A stretch of DNA of 64,000 nt from Leptolyngbya sp. Heron Island J (GCF_000482245.1 NZ_AWNH01000005.1:26444-90443); one strand, 5' to 3'; shown: positions 32,724-41,822, counted from the stretch's first letter. Translations and numbers: made by a program. The notes: generated by a model not told the origin, from the letters alone.

Positions 32724-35054
32724 CTAAAACTGTGCTGTCTCTTTCTGGCGCATAAACTGCCCTAAGACTGTTAATACTGGGCAGGGATCAGCCTCCTGCA
32801 GATTCTCAGGATTACTCCAGGCAAAGGGGGCTTGTTTGGCTGCACTCATCCAGAGCAGGCGTTTGGCTCGGGTCATCGCAACGTAGAGCAAGCGAAATTC
32901 TTCGGCTTGTTTGAGTTGGTTGGCACGTTGCCAGGCGGTAGGAATGTCGGGAATGGTTGGCTTGCTATGAACGTAGGCCCGGATTTGGGCTCGGGCGACA
33001 TCGGGTAGGGAAAGGTGGCCTAGAAATTCGCCCTGGGGTGGCACCCAAGATTCGCCGGGGATCATTTTGGCGTGCAGAAATGGTAGAAAAACGGCATCCC
33101 AATCTAGACCTTTGGCTTTGTGCATAGTGATAATGGTGAGCTGGCCCGGTCGGGTGTATCGGGCCTCGGTGTCTTCGGCTTCGATGGCGTCAAAGCGTTC
33201 AGAGCTGACAATTTCTTGCAATGCGCCGATCATGGCACTAAGGCTGCTGTCTTCCGACGTTTGTTGGCTAATGCGAGCAGCCAGCTTGTCGGCGGTGGCC
33301 AGTTCGCTTTGGTTGTAGTTGAGGGTGGTGCCTAGAAACGGAATCAGGTGATACGGCGGCAGGTCAAAGCGAGCACGCAACAGGCTAGTGCAATAATGAC
33401 GCGCACTCAAGGCGGCTTCAGTGGTGAGAGGGGGATCAAGGGGGCCAGGGTAGAGGAATTGTTCAGGATTGGTGGTCAGAGGGTTAAGGTCTTGGGTGGG
33501 AATACGCTGGCGGTCTACCAGGACGCGGAGGGCTGCTTTGAGATAGTCGGGAGAATGGGGCCGTTCGATCAACTGCAGCAGTTGCAGCATTTCAAGGGGA
33601 ACTTGGGTGTTGCGATCGCGACTACCCACATCATAAATTTTCAGCCCAGTCGTTTCGACAAAATCAAATCCTAGCTGTTCAGGATCTTCCAGCAGTTCTC
33701 GAATAAATCGACCCTGTCGATTTTCTCGCACCAATATTGCCAGGGTAGGCGGTTTGGAGTTGACTTCTGGAGTATCTTTCTCGTCTGTCCAAGCATCAAT
33801 GAGCGCCTTGACCCGTTGTGCAATTTTCTGGACGGAGGCGTTAATGTCAGCTGGTTTTATCAGCTCTACCCCCTGACCCAGGGGCACAGGATTGGCATCC
33901 GGTTGCGGATCATCGGGTGGCACGGGCATGATCGCCTGCGCTCGAAAGGGTGGTTCTGCACGGGGGAACTGCTGGTTGACCCACTGCAGCACAAAATTAG
34001 CTGCATCCATAATTTTGGGACTGCTGCGACCAGCCTGGGCGATAGTGGCTAGACGCTCAGGTCGGTTAGCGTCGCAGAATTGGTTAAAGAAGACGGGGTC
34101 GGCAGGAGTAAAGGTAGAGTTGATCGCCTGGTTGGGGTCACCAACGCGGACGAGATTGGGGGAGGCTGGATTTTTAATTGACTCATGGTCAGAATCTGGT
34201 GCTGCTGCCAACTTCTCCAATAACCTTGTTTGCAAAGGCGATGAATCCTGTGCTTCATCCTCAAAGACAGCAAAGAATTGGCTTTGCCACCGACGGCAGA
34301 TATCTGGATCGTCTAAGGTCTTCAGCGCCGCCAAAATCATGTCATCGTAGTCGATCAGCCCGCGCTGACTGAGCAGAGTTTGGTACTGCTGGTAGAGTCC
34401 GGCAGCAACATCTAAAAGTTGATAAACATTAGGCGGTGCCTGCTGGCCAATGTGTTGCAGGTCAGTCGGCTGTAATCCTGAACTTTTGGCTTCATGGATA
34501 GCGGTATAGGCCAGCTCCGGTAATACTTCAGTCCGCAGCACGGACTGTCGCCTGAGACGTTCGGTTTCTTCGCCGTCAAAGCTTTGACCTTCCACGAGGC
34601 GCTGATAAGGTTCTGGTGCTTCATGAATCCAGGCTTCTACAGCCGTGCGGATGAGACGATTGCTCTGGTTAGGCGAAACCAGGGTGGTGGTTTCAAGGTT
34701 GATACCGGAAATTTCGGGGTTATGGGTGGCAATGTTGAGGGCTAACCCGTGCAGTGTCTGAACGATAAAGCTGTTGTAGGGGAGTTTGAGGGTTTTGAGA
34801 TGGTGGCGGACTTTCGCCTTCAAATTGGCTGCTGCTGAACGGGTGAAGGTGACTAGAATTAGCTGTTTGCGGGCATGGAGTTGGAAATGGGAAATTGCGA
34901 TCGCAGCCCCAGCCGCCATACCTGTAGACTTACCCGACCCCGGTACCGCTGATACAGCCAGCGGTCCACCACGCCAGTCAGCCAGACGACGTTGGCCAGG
35001 GCGCAGGCTATTGCGCAGTTGCTGAAGTTGTACGTTGCGATCGGATACGGTCAT
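32724..35054 (-). CDS. UvrD/PcrA/Rep-type ATP-dependent DNA helicase
   Basis: A 776-residue SF1A helicase. Walker A AVPGSGKST at 36-44, LVTFTRSAAANLKAKV (motif Ia) and AVFEDEAQDSSPLQ (motif II, DEAQD), GDPNQAIN (motif III), ITMHKAKGLDWDAVFLP (motif V) and LLYVAMTRAKRLLWM (motif VI) are all in order. It unwinds 3'-5' DNA in repair or restart of replication. It differs from canonical UvrD by an extended 2B region and a shorter C-terminus. The thioredoxin-like gene follows on the same strand 48 bp later. Confidence 0.93.
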   Translation of the reverse strand: MTVSDRNVQLQQLRNSLRPGQRRLADWRGGPLAVSAVPGSGKSTGMAAGAAIAISHFQLHARKQLILVTFTRSAAANLKAKVRHHLKTLKLPYNSFIVQTLHGLALNIATHNPEISGINLETTTLVSPNQSNRLIRTAVEAWIHEAPEPYQRLVEGQSFDGEETERLRRQSVLRTEVLPELAYTAIHEAKSSGLQPTDLQHIGQQAPPNVYQLLDVAAGLYQQYQTLLSQRGLIDYDDMILAALKTLDDPDICRRWQSQFFAVFEDEAQDSSPLQTRLLEKLAAAPDSDHESIKNPASPNLVRVGDPNQAINSTFTPADPVFFNQFCDANRPERLATIAQAGRSSPKIMDAANFVLQWVNQQFPRAEPPFRAQAIMPVPPDDPQPDANPVPLGQGVELIKPADINASVQKIAQRVKALIDAWTDEKDTPEVNSKPPTLAILVRENRQGRFIRELLEDPEQLGFDFVETTGLKIYDVGSRDRNTQVPLEMLQLLQLIERPHSPDYLKAALRVLVDRQRIPTQDLNPLTTNPEQFLYPGPLDPPLTTEAALSARHYCTSLLRARFDLPPYHLIPFLGTTLNYNQSELATADKLAARISQQTSEDSSLSAMIGALQEIVSSERFDAIEAEDTEARYTRPGQLTIITMHKAKGLDWDAVFLPFLHAKMIPGESWVPPQGEFLGHLSLPDVARAQIRAYVHSKPTIPDIPTAWQRANQLKQAEEFRLLYVAMTRAKRLLWMSAAKQAPFAWSNPENLQEADPCPVLTVLGQFMRQKETAQF

Positions 35055-35232
35055 CAGAGCAGTAGAAAACTCTCAGCCATAGGGTACTGCACAAAACCCT
35101 ATCAAGGCTGAAACTCGACGTTTTCCTCTATAAACCCTCTACAGTTCTGGGCATAAACCAGATAACGTCGAGAATTCCGTAAAAAACGGTCTGCCTTCTA
35201 CAATGATCTCTAGATGCTTTCAGGTACTGCCT

Positions 35233-35400
35233 ATGATGAACCTTTCTGAACGAATGATCGCAATCTTGGGCAGTGTCATGTTTGGGATTGGTTTGTTGTT
35301 TACAGCGATTAGCCTGATTCCCAATCGTGAGGTATCTGGGGTGGCGGCACTGCTGATGGGTGGTGGCGTAGGTCTGATTACGATGGCAGCCAGGGAGTAA
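35233..35400 (+). CDS. Small two-helix membrane protein
   Basis: A 55-residue hydrophobic protein (MMNLSERMIAILGSVMFGIG...) with two likely helices (~8-27, ~34-50). I do not recognise it. The frame can also start at 35,203, but that adds a non-hydrophobic leader. It is followed after 4 bp by another small membrane protein gene, so they are probably a pair. Confidence 0.5.
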   Translation: MMNLSERMIAILGSVMFGIGLLFTAISLIPNREVSGVAALLMGGGVGLITMAARE

Positions 35401-35404
35401 ATCT

Positions 35405-35674
35405 ATGAATGGTAAGCAGTTAAAACGTCGAGAACCGACGATGCAAAAGTCATCTATTCAGACACAATATGCTGATGGTAGACGATATACTCTCGGCAAA
35501 GGCATTGGTCTTTGTCTCATAGCATTTGTGTTGATTGTTGCAGCGAGTAACAATTCTGGCCGGTTGATCGGCTCGTCAGAACCATTGATAGATTCTCATC
35601 CAGGACAATTCGCAGCCTATTTCTTTGCTGGGTTTGCAGGCATCTGCGGCTTGGATTTGATTCGGAGAAGTTAA
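35405..35674 (+). CDS. Small membrane protein, partner of the upstream ORF
   Basis: An 89-residue protein with a basic N-terminus (MNGKQLKRREPTMQKSS) and two hydrophobic segments (GIGLCLIAFVLIVAAS and FAAYFFAGFAGICGLDLI). No family recognised. The 4-bp gap to the preceding ORF suggests translational coupling. An internal ATG at residue 13 is a possible alternative start. Confidence 0.5.
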   Translation: MNGKQLKRREPTMQKSSIQTQYADGRRYTLGKGIGLCLIAFVLIVAASNNSGRLIGSSEPLIDSHPGQFAAYFFAGFAGICGLDLIRRS

Positions 35675-35732
35675 GCCTAGGAGCTTATTGATGGCAACAA
35701 TTATCTCAACACATTTGCCATTGAAGATACCT

Positions 35733-35958
35733 CGTAGGTTGGTGTTGAGGTACGAAACCCAACATGCAAATAGGCACCCCCTACCAATGGATTGGCATCC
35801 ACCGTATTCGTGAGAGAATTTTGGAGTGTCGTCAGAAAAATAAATATTGGCAATACTGTCGAAGTTCAACGGCTCCATAGGTTGACAACGTTGGGTTTTA
35901 CTAGAGGAGAAATGTCGGCAATAGACATAAGTCTAAGGCAGCTCAACGCCAGCCTACG
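35733..35958. mobile_element. MITE-like element with terminal inverted repeats
   Basis: CGTAGGTTGGTGTTGAG (35,733-35,749) and its near-exact complement CTCAACGCCAGCCTACG (35,942-35,958) match at 15 of 17 positions and bound a 226-bp AT-rich segment without an ORF. An internal AACCCAAC motif near the left end recurs in inverted form as GTTGGGTTTT near 35,890. The words GTAGGTTGG and GAAACCCAACA recur in many cyanobacterial intergenic repeats. No target-site duplication is obvious at the ends. The segment lies between the small membrane genes and a Uma2 gene. Confidence 0.5.
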
Positions 35959-36081
35959 TTGTGACGGCAGGAGCTACCTTGAATTGTTTCGTTAAAATGA
36001 GCTTGATTTAGCTGATCGCTCTTGTGGGGTGGAGTATGCTTGGAATATGTCATTGAGTATGGCAAAGCCGTGCAGTCCGTT

Positions 36082-36687
36082 ATGACCTATACGCCCACTC
36101 AAATCCTAACCTTCGATGGCTTTATTGAACAATACAGCGCAGACTCTCGTTATGAGCTAGCTGATGGGGAGCTGATTGATATGGAGCCGACTGGTCCTCA
36201 TGAAACGGTGGCGGGCAAGCTGACCAGCAAGCTGAATATTGAGATTGACAAACAACAGCTTCCCTGGGTGATACCCACACGTGCTATTTTGCGACCGTTT
36301 GCAAATGTTGCGACGGCGCGTCGTCCGGATGTAATTGTTTTAGATGAGCTGGCTCTGTCTCAGGAGTCACTTTGGCAGAGAGAGCCAGTGATAACGTTAG
36401 CGACTTCTGTGAAGTTGGTGGTTGAGGTAGTCAGTACCAATTGGGAAACAGATTATGCCCGTAAGGTAGAAGAGTATTCTCTCTTTGGTATTGCGGAATA
36501 TTGGATCGTGGATTATCTTGGCTTAGGTGGAATTGCGTTCATTGGTCGACCTAAACAACCTACGATTACGGTTTGTGAGTTGGTAGGTGATGAGTATCAG
36601 CAACAACAGTTTCGGTTAGGAGAGAAAATTGTCTCACGCATGTTTCCAGAGCTAATAATGCGACTAGATGATGTTTTACCCCGCTGA
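36082..36687 (+). CDS. Uma2-family (DUF820) restriction-endonuclease-fold protein
   Basis: A 201-residue PD-(D/E)XK-type protein of the Uma2 family, which is greatly expanded in cyanobacteria. Motifs: RYELADGELIDMEPTGPHE, RRPDVIVLD (catalytic Asp), VVEVVSTNWETDYARKVEEY (E..K) and GIAEYWIVD. Function is unproven; a nuclease role, possibly linked to mobile elements, is usual. The frame extends to 36,022; I chose ATG 36,082 (MTYTPTQILT), where the domain starts. Two further Uma2 genes lie at 60,305 and 61,173. Confidence 0.85.
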   Translation: MTYTPTQILTFDGFIEQYSADSRYELADGELIDMEPTGPHETVAGKLTSKLNIEIDKQQLPWVIPTRAILRPFANVATARRPDVIVLDELALSQESLWQREPVITLATSVKLVVEVVSTNWETDYARKVEEYSLFGIAEYWIVDYLGLGGIAFIGRPKQPTITVCELVGDEYQQQQFRLGEKIVSRMFPELIMRLDDVLPR

Positions 36688-36827
36688 TTTCTAGGGCGAT
36701 TGCTTGCAGAACATCGGACTGTGAACCAGGCATATGTTTATCATCTGGTAACAATGTTGTCGTATTCGGCATACGAAAATGACATACCCATCAAGGCTTA
36801 CTCTGAGCTAGATCTGGAAGTAGGAAT

Positions 36828-36889
36828 ATGGTGGGCAACTCTGGTGCAACCGCTATGGTGATTTTCTAGACTGACTGTTTGCCCACCAT
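36828..36889. terminator. 11-bp inverted repeat between convergent genes
   Basis: ATGGTGGGCAA (36,828-36,838) and TTGCCCACCAT (36,879-36,889) pair perfectly across a 40-nt loop. It lies between the convergent Uma2 gene and the 85-residue ORF, so it could end both transcripts although neither side has a T-run. Confidence 0.45.
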
Positions 36890-36905
36890 GCTGGAGTAAG
36901 TAAAC

Positions 36906-37163
36906 TTACAGTCGCCTTACCAACATGCTGATCACCTCATCAGGCAGGGGTCTCAATATCAGTCGGTTTTCGGGCACTTCGATCAGCGGGCTCCACTGGC
37001 TGGTTTCTGTATACCGCAGATTGTGCAGTAGATGAATGGTCTGACGGATGTGGCTGGGGTGGCCAAGCAAAATATGACGGATGGAACCGCCGGTCGGTAG
37101 ACTGCTGGAAAAGTCGGCAGGCAGACCGGGCGGCACCTCAGGTGCCTGATTTGAGAAAGTCAT
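36906..37163 (-). CDS. Hypothetical cyanobacterial protein
   Basis: The 85-residue protein has a Pro-rich N-terminus and a conserved-looking core GGSIRHILLGHPSHIRQTIHLLHNLRY followed by a WSPLIEVP segment. This core is familiar from cyanobacterial hypothetical proteins of similar size. No membrane helix or enzyme motif is visible. It starts 338 bp downstream of recQ on the same strand, with two hairpins between. Confidence 0.65.
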   Translation of the reverse strand: MTFSNQAPEVPPGLPADFSSSLPTGGSIRHILLGHPSHIRQTIHLLHNLRYTETSQWSPLIEVPENRLILRPLPDEVISMLVRRL

Positions 37164-37223
37164 AGGGGCGTTTTCCTTTGGTTTTTACTGCGAAACGACA
37201 GGGAGGAAAGCCCCCAAAAAGTT

Positions 37224-37253
37224 AGCCACCCTGCAACTAAAATCAGGGTGGCT
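37224..37253. repeat. 10-bp stem-loop in leader region
   Basis: AGCCACCCTG (37,224-37,233) and CAGGGTGGCT (37,244-37,253) pair perfectly around CAACTAAAAT. It sits 61 bp upstream of the 85-residue ORF and may be part of its leader or end a transcript from recQ. No T-run follows. The rest of 37,164-37,501 holds the inverted repeat at 37,443 and no gene. Confidence 0.5.
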
Positions 37254-37442
37254 GTAAAATGCTCACAGCTCACCAACTGCTAGTTCCAGTTGGAAGGGTT
37301 AGCGGGGTGGCAGTGTTGGCGCACTACCATCTCGCGCAGCTAAATTTTTGGGTGCAGAAAGACAGCTGTTATCAGTTGCCTATTGTGTAGGCTATCAGGC
37401 ACAGATTGTTGAGTCAAGCAGGTCCTGACAAGACTGCCATAT

Positions 37443-37494
37443 CCATATACATTGCTAAACTTCAGCATCAATCCAAGGTTAGCAATGTATATGG
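37443..37494 (-). terminator. 16-bp perfect inverted repeat directly after recQ
   Basis: CCATATACATTGCTAA (37,443-37,458) and TTAGCAATGTATATGG (37,479-37,494) are exact complements around a 20-nt loop, starting 7 bp after the recQ stop. It is likely an mRNA 3'-end hairpin. It lacks a T-run and is mostly A-T pairs, so it may act more in protection of the 3' end than termination, or it may be a small mobile repeat. Confidence 0.55.
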
Positions 37495-37501
37495 TCATTT
37501 G

Positions 37502-38941
37502 TTAGTCACCACAATTATCACAATGACCACATTGCATACCTTTGGCTTCTGCCTCGCAGCCAAACTGGACTAAAAGCTTCTGCCAACGACAGTTTCGACT
37601 AGAAAGATACCGTTTTATCTCTTTCAAACTGTCGCAAGTCTCACTTGTTTTCGATGATTGCCTCACATTTAATCGATAGTGAAACGGGTCTTCCCAAACC
37701 AGCTGTCCCTGACTATGCAATAGCGCCAATGCAGTAGCTGCTTTCCTATCCAGCTGTAGCACCTCATCAATATGGCCAGCTGCCGAGAGTGACTTCACCA
37801 ATTGCTTTGCCTCTCGCCGTAGCTTCCGCTCACTCTCCGCAAAAAACTTCCAGCGCTGTTTATCTTCCGAATCCAGCCAGCCTGTGGGCTCACTCACCAA
37901 CGTTAACGCATCAGCTGGTTTCCCATCTCGGCCTCCGCGACCAATCTCCTGCACATACTCACTCAGGGTACTCGGTGCGTGAAAATGACAAACCCATCTA
38001 ACGTGTGGGTGATTAATTCCCATGCCAAAGGCGCTGGTGCATACTACAAACTGACAACGCCCTTCTATCCATTCGGCTTCAATCCGACGACGCTCCTCAT
38101 TGGCCAGTCCAGCATGATATGCCGCCACTGAAAATCCTTTTGGATGCAACCACCGAGTCAACTCTTCTGCTGTCCGGCGGGTGCGTACATAGATCAACCC
38201 TGCTTGACCGGGGTGAGCCTTTACAAACTTCACCATTGCCTGCCGTCGTCCACGCGGTGTCCAAACCATTTTCACCGCTAAATTTAAGTTTGACCGATAG
38301 GGGCTCAGCTTGACCTCTTTCGGTTGTTGTAGATCCAACACTTTGCAGATGGTGCGTTGAGCCGCTGGGTTAGCTGTTGCTGTAAATGCGGCGATGGGTA
38401 GCTGTGTGCCTGCAGGCTTATGCTTCAGCAGGGCTGGTCTGATTGCGCCCAGTCTTCGATAGGTCGGTCGAAATGTCTCGCCCCACTGCACCAGACAATG
38501 GGCTTCGTCCAAAATGAGCCCGTTGATGATCACCTGAGGCTGGCAGAGGCTTTCCCAAACTCGCTTGCTGAGAAGTGTTTCAGGCGATAAGTATAGCAGT
38601 CGCAGTTGGTTTTGTTGTACTCGCTGTAGTATCTTGCGTTTCTCAAAGTTTGATAGGGCACTATGGATACGCTCTGCGGCTAGATGGCGTTGTTTTAGCT
38701 CTTGCACCTGGTCTTCCATCAGGGCAACCAACGGAGAGATTACCAGGGTTATCCCCGTTTGCAATAAGGCCGGTAGCTGAAAACAGATGGATTTGCCCCC
38801 GCCGGTTGGCATAACGATGAGGGCATCTCGTTTTGATAGGAGTGTGCGGATGACGTCGTCTTGCGGGGAGCGGAAGCTGTCGTAGCCCCAGATTTGTTTA
38901 AACCGGGCTTCTACTTGCTGCCATGATGTTGTGGTAACCAT
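37502..38941 (-). CDS. recQ: RecQ-family ATP-dependent DNA helicase
   Basis: A 479-residue 3'-5' helicase. It has a Walker A MPTGGGKS at 44-51, SPLVALMEDQV (Ia), LDEAHCLVQWGETFRP (DEAH), FTATA (III), ARG-containing QEIGRGGRDGKPAD (VI) and a C-terminal Zn-binding set (FGCEAEAKG... CGHCDNCG). It lacks the winged-helix tail and HRDC domain of E. coli RecQ, a short form common in cyanobacteria. The 16-bp hairpin follows the stop immediately. Role: recombination and repair of stalled forks. Confidence 0.9.
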   Translation of the reverse strand: MVTTTSWQQVEARFKQIWGYDSFRSPQDDVIRTLLSKRDALIVMPTGGGKSICFQLPALLQTGITLVISPLVALMEDQVQELKQRHLAAERIHSALSNFEKRKILQRVQQNQLRLLYLSPETLLSKRVWESLCQPQVIINGLILDEAHCLVQWGETFRPTYRRLGAIRPALLKHKPAGTQLPIAAFTATANPAAQRTICKVLDLQQPKEVKLSPYRSNLNLAVKMVWTPRGRRQAMVKFVKAHPGQAGLIYVRTRRTAEELTRWLHPKGFSVAAYHAGLANEERRRIEAEWIEGRCQFVVCTSAFGMGINHPHVRWVCHFHAPSTLSEYVQEIGRGGRDGKPADALTLVSEPTGWLDSEDKQRWKFFAESERKLRREAKQLVKSLSAAGHIDEVLQLDRKAATALALLHSQGQLVWEDPFHYRLNVRQSSKTSETCDSLKEIKRYLSSRNCRWQKLLVQFGCEAEAKGMQCGHCDNCGD

Positions 38942-38991
38942 TGATGTGCCCTTGAACTAAGTCTAGGGTGCCCGTTGAGAGTGTGGCTTTC

Positions 38992-39939
38992 CTACACACC
39001 TAACTCATGCATTGCTGCTAGGATTTGTGCTGAGACAAAGGGCAAAATCTTCTCGTTATTGCTATGCTCAGTGCCTTCGGTAAATACGATCAGTAGGTAA
39101 GGATGGGCTCCATCGGCCTCAATATAGGCGGTGTCATGACGGACCTTGCTGGTGAGTCCTGCTTTGGACCAAACCTTAGTTTCGACGGGTACGCCAGCGC
39201 CTAAAAAGCCGGTGACCTGGTTCTCTGGATCTGCAGCGAGTACTTTGGGGTCCAGGTCTCGCTTCATCAGGTTCATCATGGTTTGCGATCGCACCCCATT
39301 CACGGCAACACCGCCAACAATGCTATGCAATAGTCGAGCCGATGCCTCAGTAGTGAGCATATTACGGTTTTCGTAAGCCTCACCCAAAAATGCCTGCTCT
39401 CGACCATAGGGGCCATCGCACCAGGTTTTCTGATTGGCATTGACTGTTGCGAGTTCAGGCCACTTCAAACTTTGTAGATAGCGGTTGATCAAGTTGCGCT
39501 GATGCTTCCAGGTTTCAAATGGGCCAGGGGGTAGCTCTGGACCGCTGTTAGTGCCGGTGAGAACATCGACGACATAGCCTGTGGCGTCATTACTAGAATC
39601 AACAATCATGTCGCGGCTGGCCCGCTCCAGTTCCAGGCTTGACTGAACCATGCCTCGTTCTAACCACTCATGGATTGCGACCAGATAAAACAGTTTGATG
39701 ACGCTGGCCGGATAAACTCGTTCCACACCACGATAGCTTGCTCCTTTAGGTTGCTGTGTCCAAAAGTCGGTTGTGCTTAATGCTCCCCCCGTATTGACAA
39801 TGTAGGGTGGTTCGTAGGCTAACCAGGTAACTGCAATCTGGTTTTGGGCCAGGTTTGAGAAACGCGCCCAGGTCAGTTCAAGTACCTGCTGGAGTTTTTG
39901 CTGGAGGATGTCGTCGGTTTGGAAGAATTTAGAGGTCAT
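38992..39939 (-). CDS. Serine hydrolase, class A beta-lactamase-like
   Basis: The 315-residue protein has the SxxK nucleophile motif in PASVIKLFY (Ser near 78, Lys near 81), a SSNDATGYVVDVL segment at the position of the SDN motif, and KAGLTSKVRHDTAYI where the KTG motif would be. It lacks a signal peptide, unlike secreted beta-lactamases, so cytoplasmic or membrane-edge action is suggested. A role in resistance cannot be claimed; cyanobacterial members have unknown substrates. Confidence 0.82.
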   Translation of the reverse strand: MTSKFFQTDDILQQKLQQVLELTWARFSNLAQNQIAVTWLAYEPPYIVNTGGALSTTDFWTQQPKGASYRGVERVYPASVIKLFYLVAIHEWLERGMVQSSLELERASRDMIVDSSNDATGYVVDVLTGTNSGPELPPGPFETWKHQRNLINRYLQSLKWPELATVNANQKTWCDGPYGREQAFLGEAYENRNMLTTEASARLLHSIVGGVAVNGVRSQTMMNLMKRDLDPKVLAADPENQVTGFLGAGVPVETKVWSKAGLTSKVRHDTAYIEADGAHPYLLIVFTEGTEHSNNEKILPFVSAQILAAMHELGV

Positions 39940-40010
39940 GGGATAGGGGAGAGCGGGAATAAGGGTGGCAAGGGAAGTAGGGTCAATCTATTGCGGTGGA
40001 GCCCATAGGT

Positions 40011-40583
40011 TTAGGAGTGATCTTCTTTTTCAAACCCTAAATCTGTTCCCTTGTCGGCGTGAACCAGAGCTAACTGCTCATACTTTTTGGCATGGTCGAT
40101 CAGGTCGTCGATTTCTTCGGTGGATAGCGATCGAAATACTTTGCTAGGGATGCCCACCACTAAAGACCCCGGTGCCACATCTTTATTAACGACGGCTCCT
40201 GCACCGACGATGCTGCCCGCACCGACACGGACGCCGTTAAGAATAATGGCACCGATGCCAATCAAACAGCCGCGCTCAATGTGGGCGCTATGGACAACGG
40301 CGCGATGGCCAATGGTGACGTAATCTTCCAGAATAGTGGGCTGACCAGGGTCGCCATGGAGAACGGCACCGTCTTGTACATTGCTGTGGGCCCCGATGCG
40401 GATGAGTTCGACATCGCCGCGAACTACTGCGCTATACCAAATATTGGCTCCTTCATGGATTTCTACATGGCCAATAACAGTAGCATTCGGGGCGATAAAG
40501 GCGGCTTTGGAAATATCTGGTGCAGGCCAAAAGCCTTTGGGGGTGGTTAAAACAGGAGTGAGGTCAGTCACGGAATTACCCAA
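40011..40583 (-). CDS. Gamma-carbonic-anhydrase-like hexapeptide protein
   Basis: A 190-residue left-handed beta-helix protein of the gamma-CA/PaaY/YrdA family, with hexapeptide repeats from residue ~30 (ATVIGHVEIHEGANIW) to ~150. Metal-binding His residues are visible in VLHGDPG, IGHRAVVHSAHIERG. A C-terminal helix (TEEIDDLIDHAKKYEQLA) is typical. It resembles the N-terminal domain of CcmM but lacks the RbcS-like repeats. Whether it has carbonic anhydrase activity is open. It lies 72 bp after the serine hydrolase start on the same strand. Confidence 0.85.
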   Translation of the reverse strand: MGNSVTDLTPVLTTPKGFWPAPDISKAAFIAPNATVIGHVEIHEGANIWYSAVVRGDVELIRIGAHSNVQDGAVLHGDPGQPTILEDYVTIGHRAVVHSAHIERGCLIGIGAIILNGVRVGAGSIVGAGAVVNKDVAPGSLVVGIPSKVFRSLSTEEIDDLIDHAKKYEQLALVHADKGTDLGFEKEDHS

Positions 40584-40695
40584 GGATAGGTCTAGGTTTG
40601 AAGGTTAGTGAGATGCCTGTAGTTGATTACCAGGATGGACAAAACTCTTTGGAATAATGTATGTAAGGGTTAGAGCGTGCTATTTTGCCTCCCGT

Positions 40696-40701
40696 TATAA
40701 T
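40696..40701 (+). promoter_or_regulatory. Candidate -10 box upstream of the TIGR02652 gene
   Basis: A perfect TATAAT at 40,696-40,701 lies 141 bp before the ATG at 40,842. No TTGACA-like -35 is in place, so it may need an activator. The leader would be ~134 nt. Confidence 0.4.
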
Positions 40702-40841
40702 AAGGCGAGTGCAAGCCTTCTTAGTCTTGTTTGGAGCGTTCCTAAGGACATTCCAACACCTAAGGGGTTTTCCTGGGCTCAACGTTGGGGTAATTGAGAC
40801 AGGTCAATCCAAAGTAGGCATCAATGTTTTAATAGACCCGC

Positions 40842-41351
40842 ATGATAAATTCTGCTTCTCAGTATCCGTTTTATGGGCCAGAGATCAAATGCCCCCACTG
40901 TCGGCAGACAATTCCGGCATTAACCCTGACCGATAGCTATCTGTGTACCCGACATGGTGCATTTGAGGTGAGTCTTGAAACCCATGATTTGGTGCATGTG
41001 CAATCGGGGCGTCACTGGCGTCAGTGGGAAGGCGAATGGTATCGTCAGCATACTCACCCCGATGGCATTCGGTTTGAGATTCATGAAGCGCTGGATCGGT
41101 TATATACCGAAGGATATCGGGCGACACGGGTGATTATTGCTGAGCGCTATCGACCCTTGGTCAAATCCTATCTGGAGTACAGCGCTCCCTGGCGTGGTCA
41201 GGTAGATACGGGAACTCCCCGGCTATATGGACTCCCCGTGGCCTTTAGCCCCTCTTCTCAAGAGGTGCCGCAATGGGAAGTGATCAACTTTGATTTGGAA
41301 AAAGAGCCTGGGGTACCCAATAACTATCGGTATTTAAAATTTTTTGAGTAA
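40842..41351 (+). CDS. TIGR02652 (DUF2396) family protein
   Basis: A 169-residue protein restricted to cyanobacteria. The N-terminus carries a zinc-ribbon-like CPHC (residues 17-20) and a nearby CTRHGAFEV; the middle has DLVHVQSGRHWRQWEGEW and IRFEIHEALDRLYTEGYRATRVIIAERY. The C-terminal YLKFFE is typical. The function is unknown. It is first in a plus-strand run with a VOC protein (41 bp gap) and an AAA-like protein (16 bp gap). Confidence 0.9.
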   Translation: MINSASQYPFYGPEIKCPHCRQTIPALTLTDSYLCTRHGAFEVSLETHDLVHVQSGRHWRQWEGEWYRQHTHPDGIRFEIHEALDRLYTEGYRATRVIIAERYRPLVKSYLEYSAPWRGQVDTGTPRLYGLPVAFSPSSQEVPQWEVINFDLEKEPGVPNNYRYLKFFE

Positions 41352-41392
41352 ACTGCGCGGGTTGTTGGTCGCAAGGCGGCGATAGGAATTTT

Positions 41393-41806
41393 ATGCACCA
41401 TGCGTCGATTCGAACGGCGAATATTCATAGGGCTATTGCCTTCTATGAGCTGCTGGGGTTTGAAGTAGTAGAACGCTTTACCGCTGGCATTACCCTGGCT
41501 TGTTGGATGGAAGGCCTGGGTGGGCGAATTGAGCTAATGCAGGTACCGGAGCCGAAGCCAGCGGCGGATGCGTTTAGCGATGAGCATTACACCGGTTACT
41601 ATCATCTATCGTTTGATGTGACTCAAAGGGCTGATAGTTTGCCGGTTTGGCTTGAACAGCTGAAGCAGAAAGCAATTTCGCTGGATACGATGCTAACTGT
41701 GCTATTGGAACCTCAGCAGCAGATGATTGGGTCTAGTGTGTATGAAGTAGCTTTTCTTGCGGATACGGATGGGTTACCGCTTGAGTTTCTGCGTCGCTTG
41801 AAATAG
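41393..41806 (+). CDS. VOC-family (glyoxalase/bleomycin-resistance fold) protein
   Basis: The 137-residue protein has two beta-alpha-beta-beta-beta modules: MHHASIRTANIHRAIAFYELLGF at the N-terminus and YYHLSFDV in the middle, ending with DTDGLPLEFL. Possible metal ligands are H3, E53, H65-region and E134. It resembles lactoylglutathione lyase family members annotated in cyanobacteria. The substrate is unknown. It is in a run with the TIGR02652 gene and the AAA-like gene. Confidence 0.85.
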   Translation: MHHASIRTANIHRAIAFYELLGFEVVERFTAGITLACWMEGLGGRIELMQVPEPKPAADAFSDEHYTGYYHLSFDVTQRADSLPVWLEQLKQKAISLDTMLTVLLEPQQQMIGSSVYEVAFLADTDGLPLEFLRRLK

Positions 41807-41822
41807 TCACTTGTCATAATTA

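Noticed and set aside
39965..40147. 60-codon ORF antisense to the gamma-CA-like gene
   Set aside because: Shadow frame without coding features.
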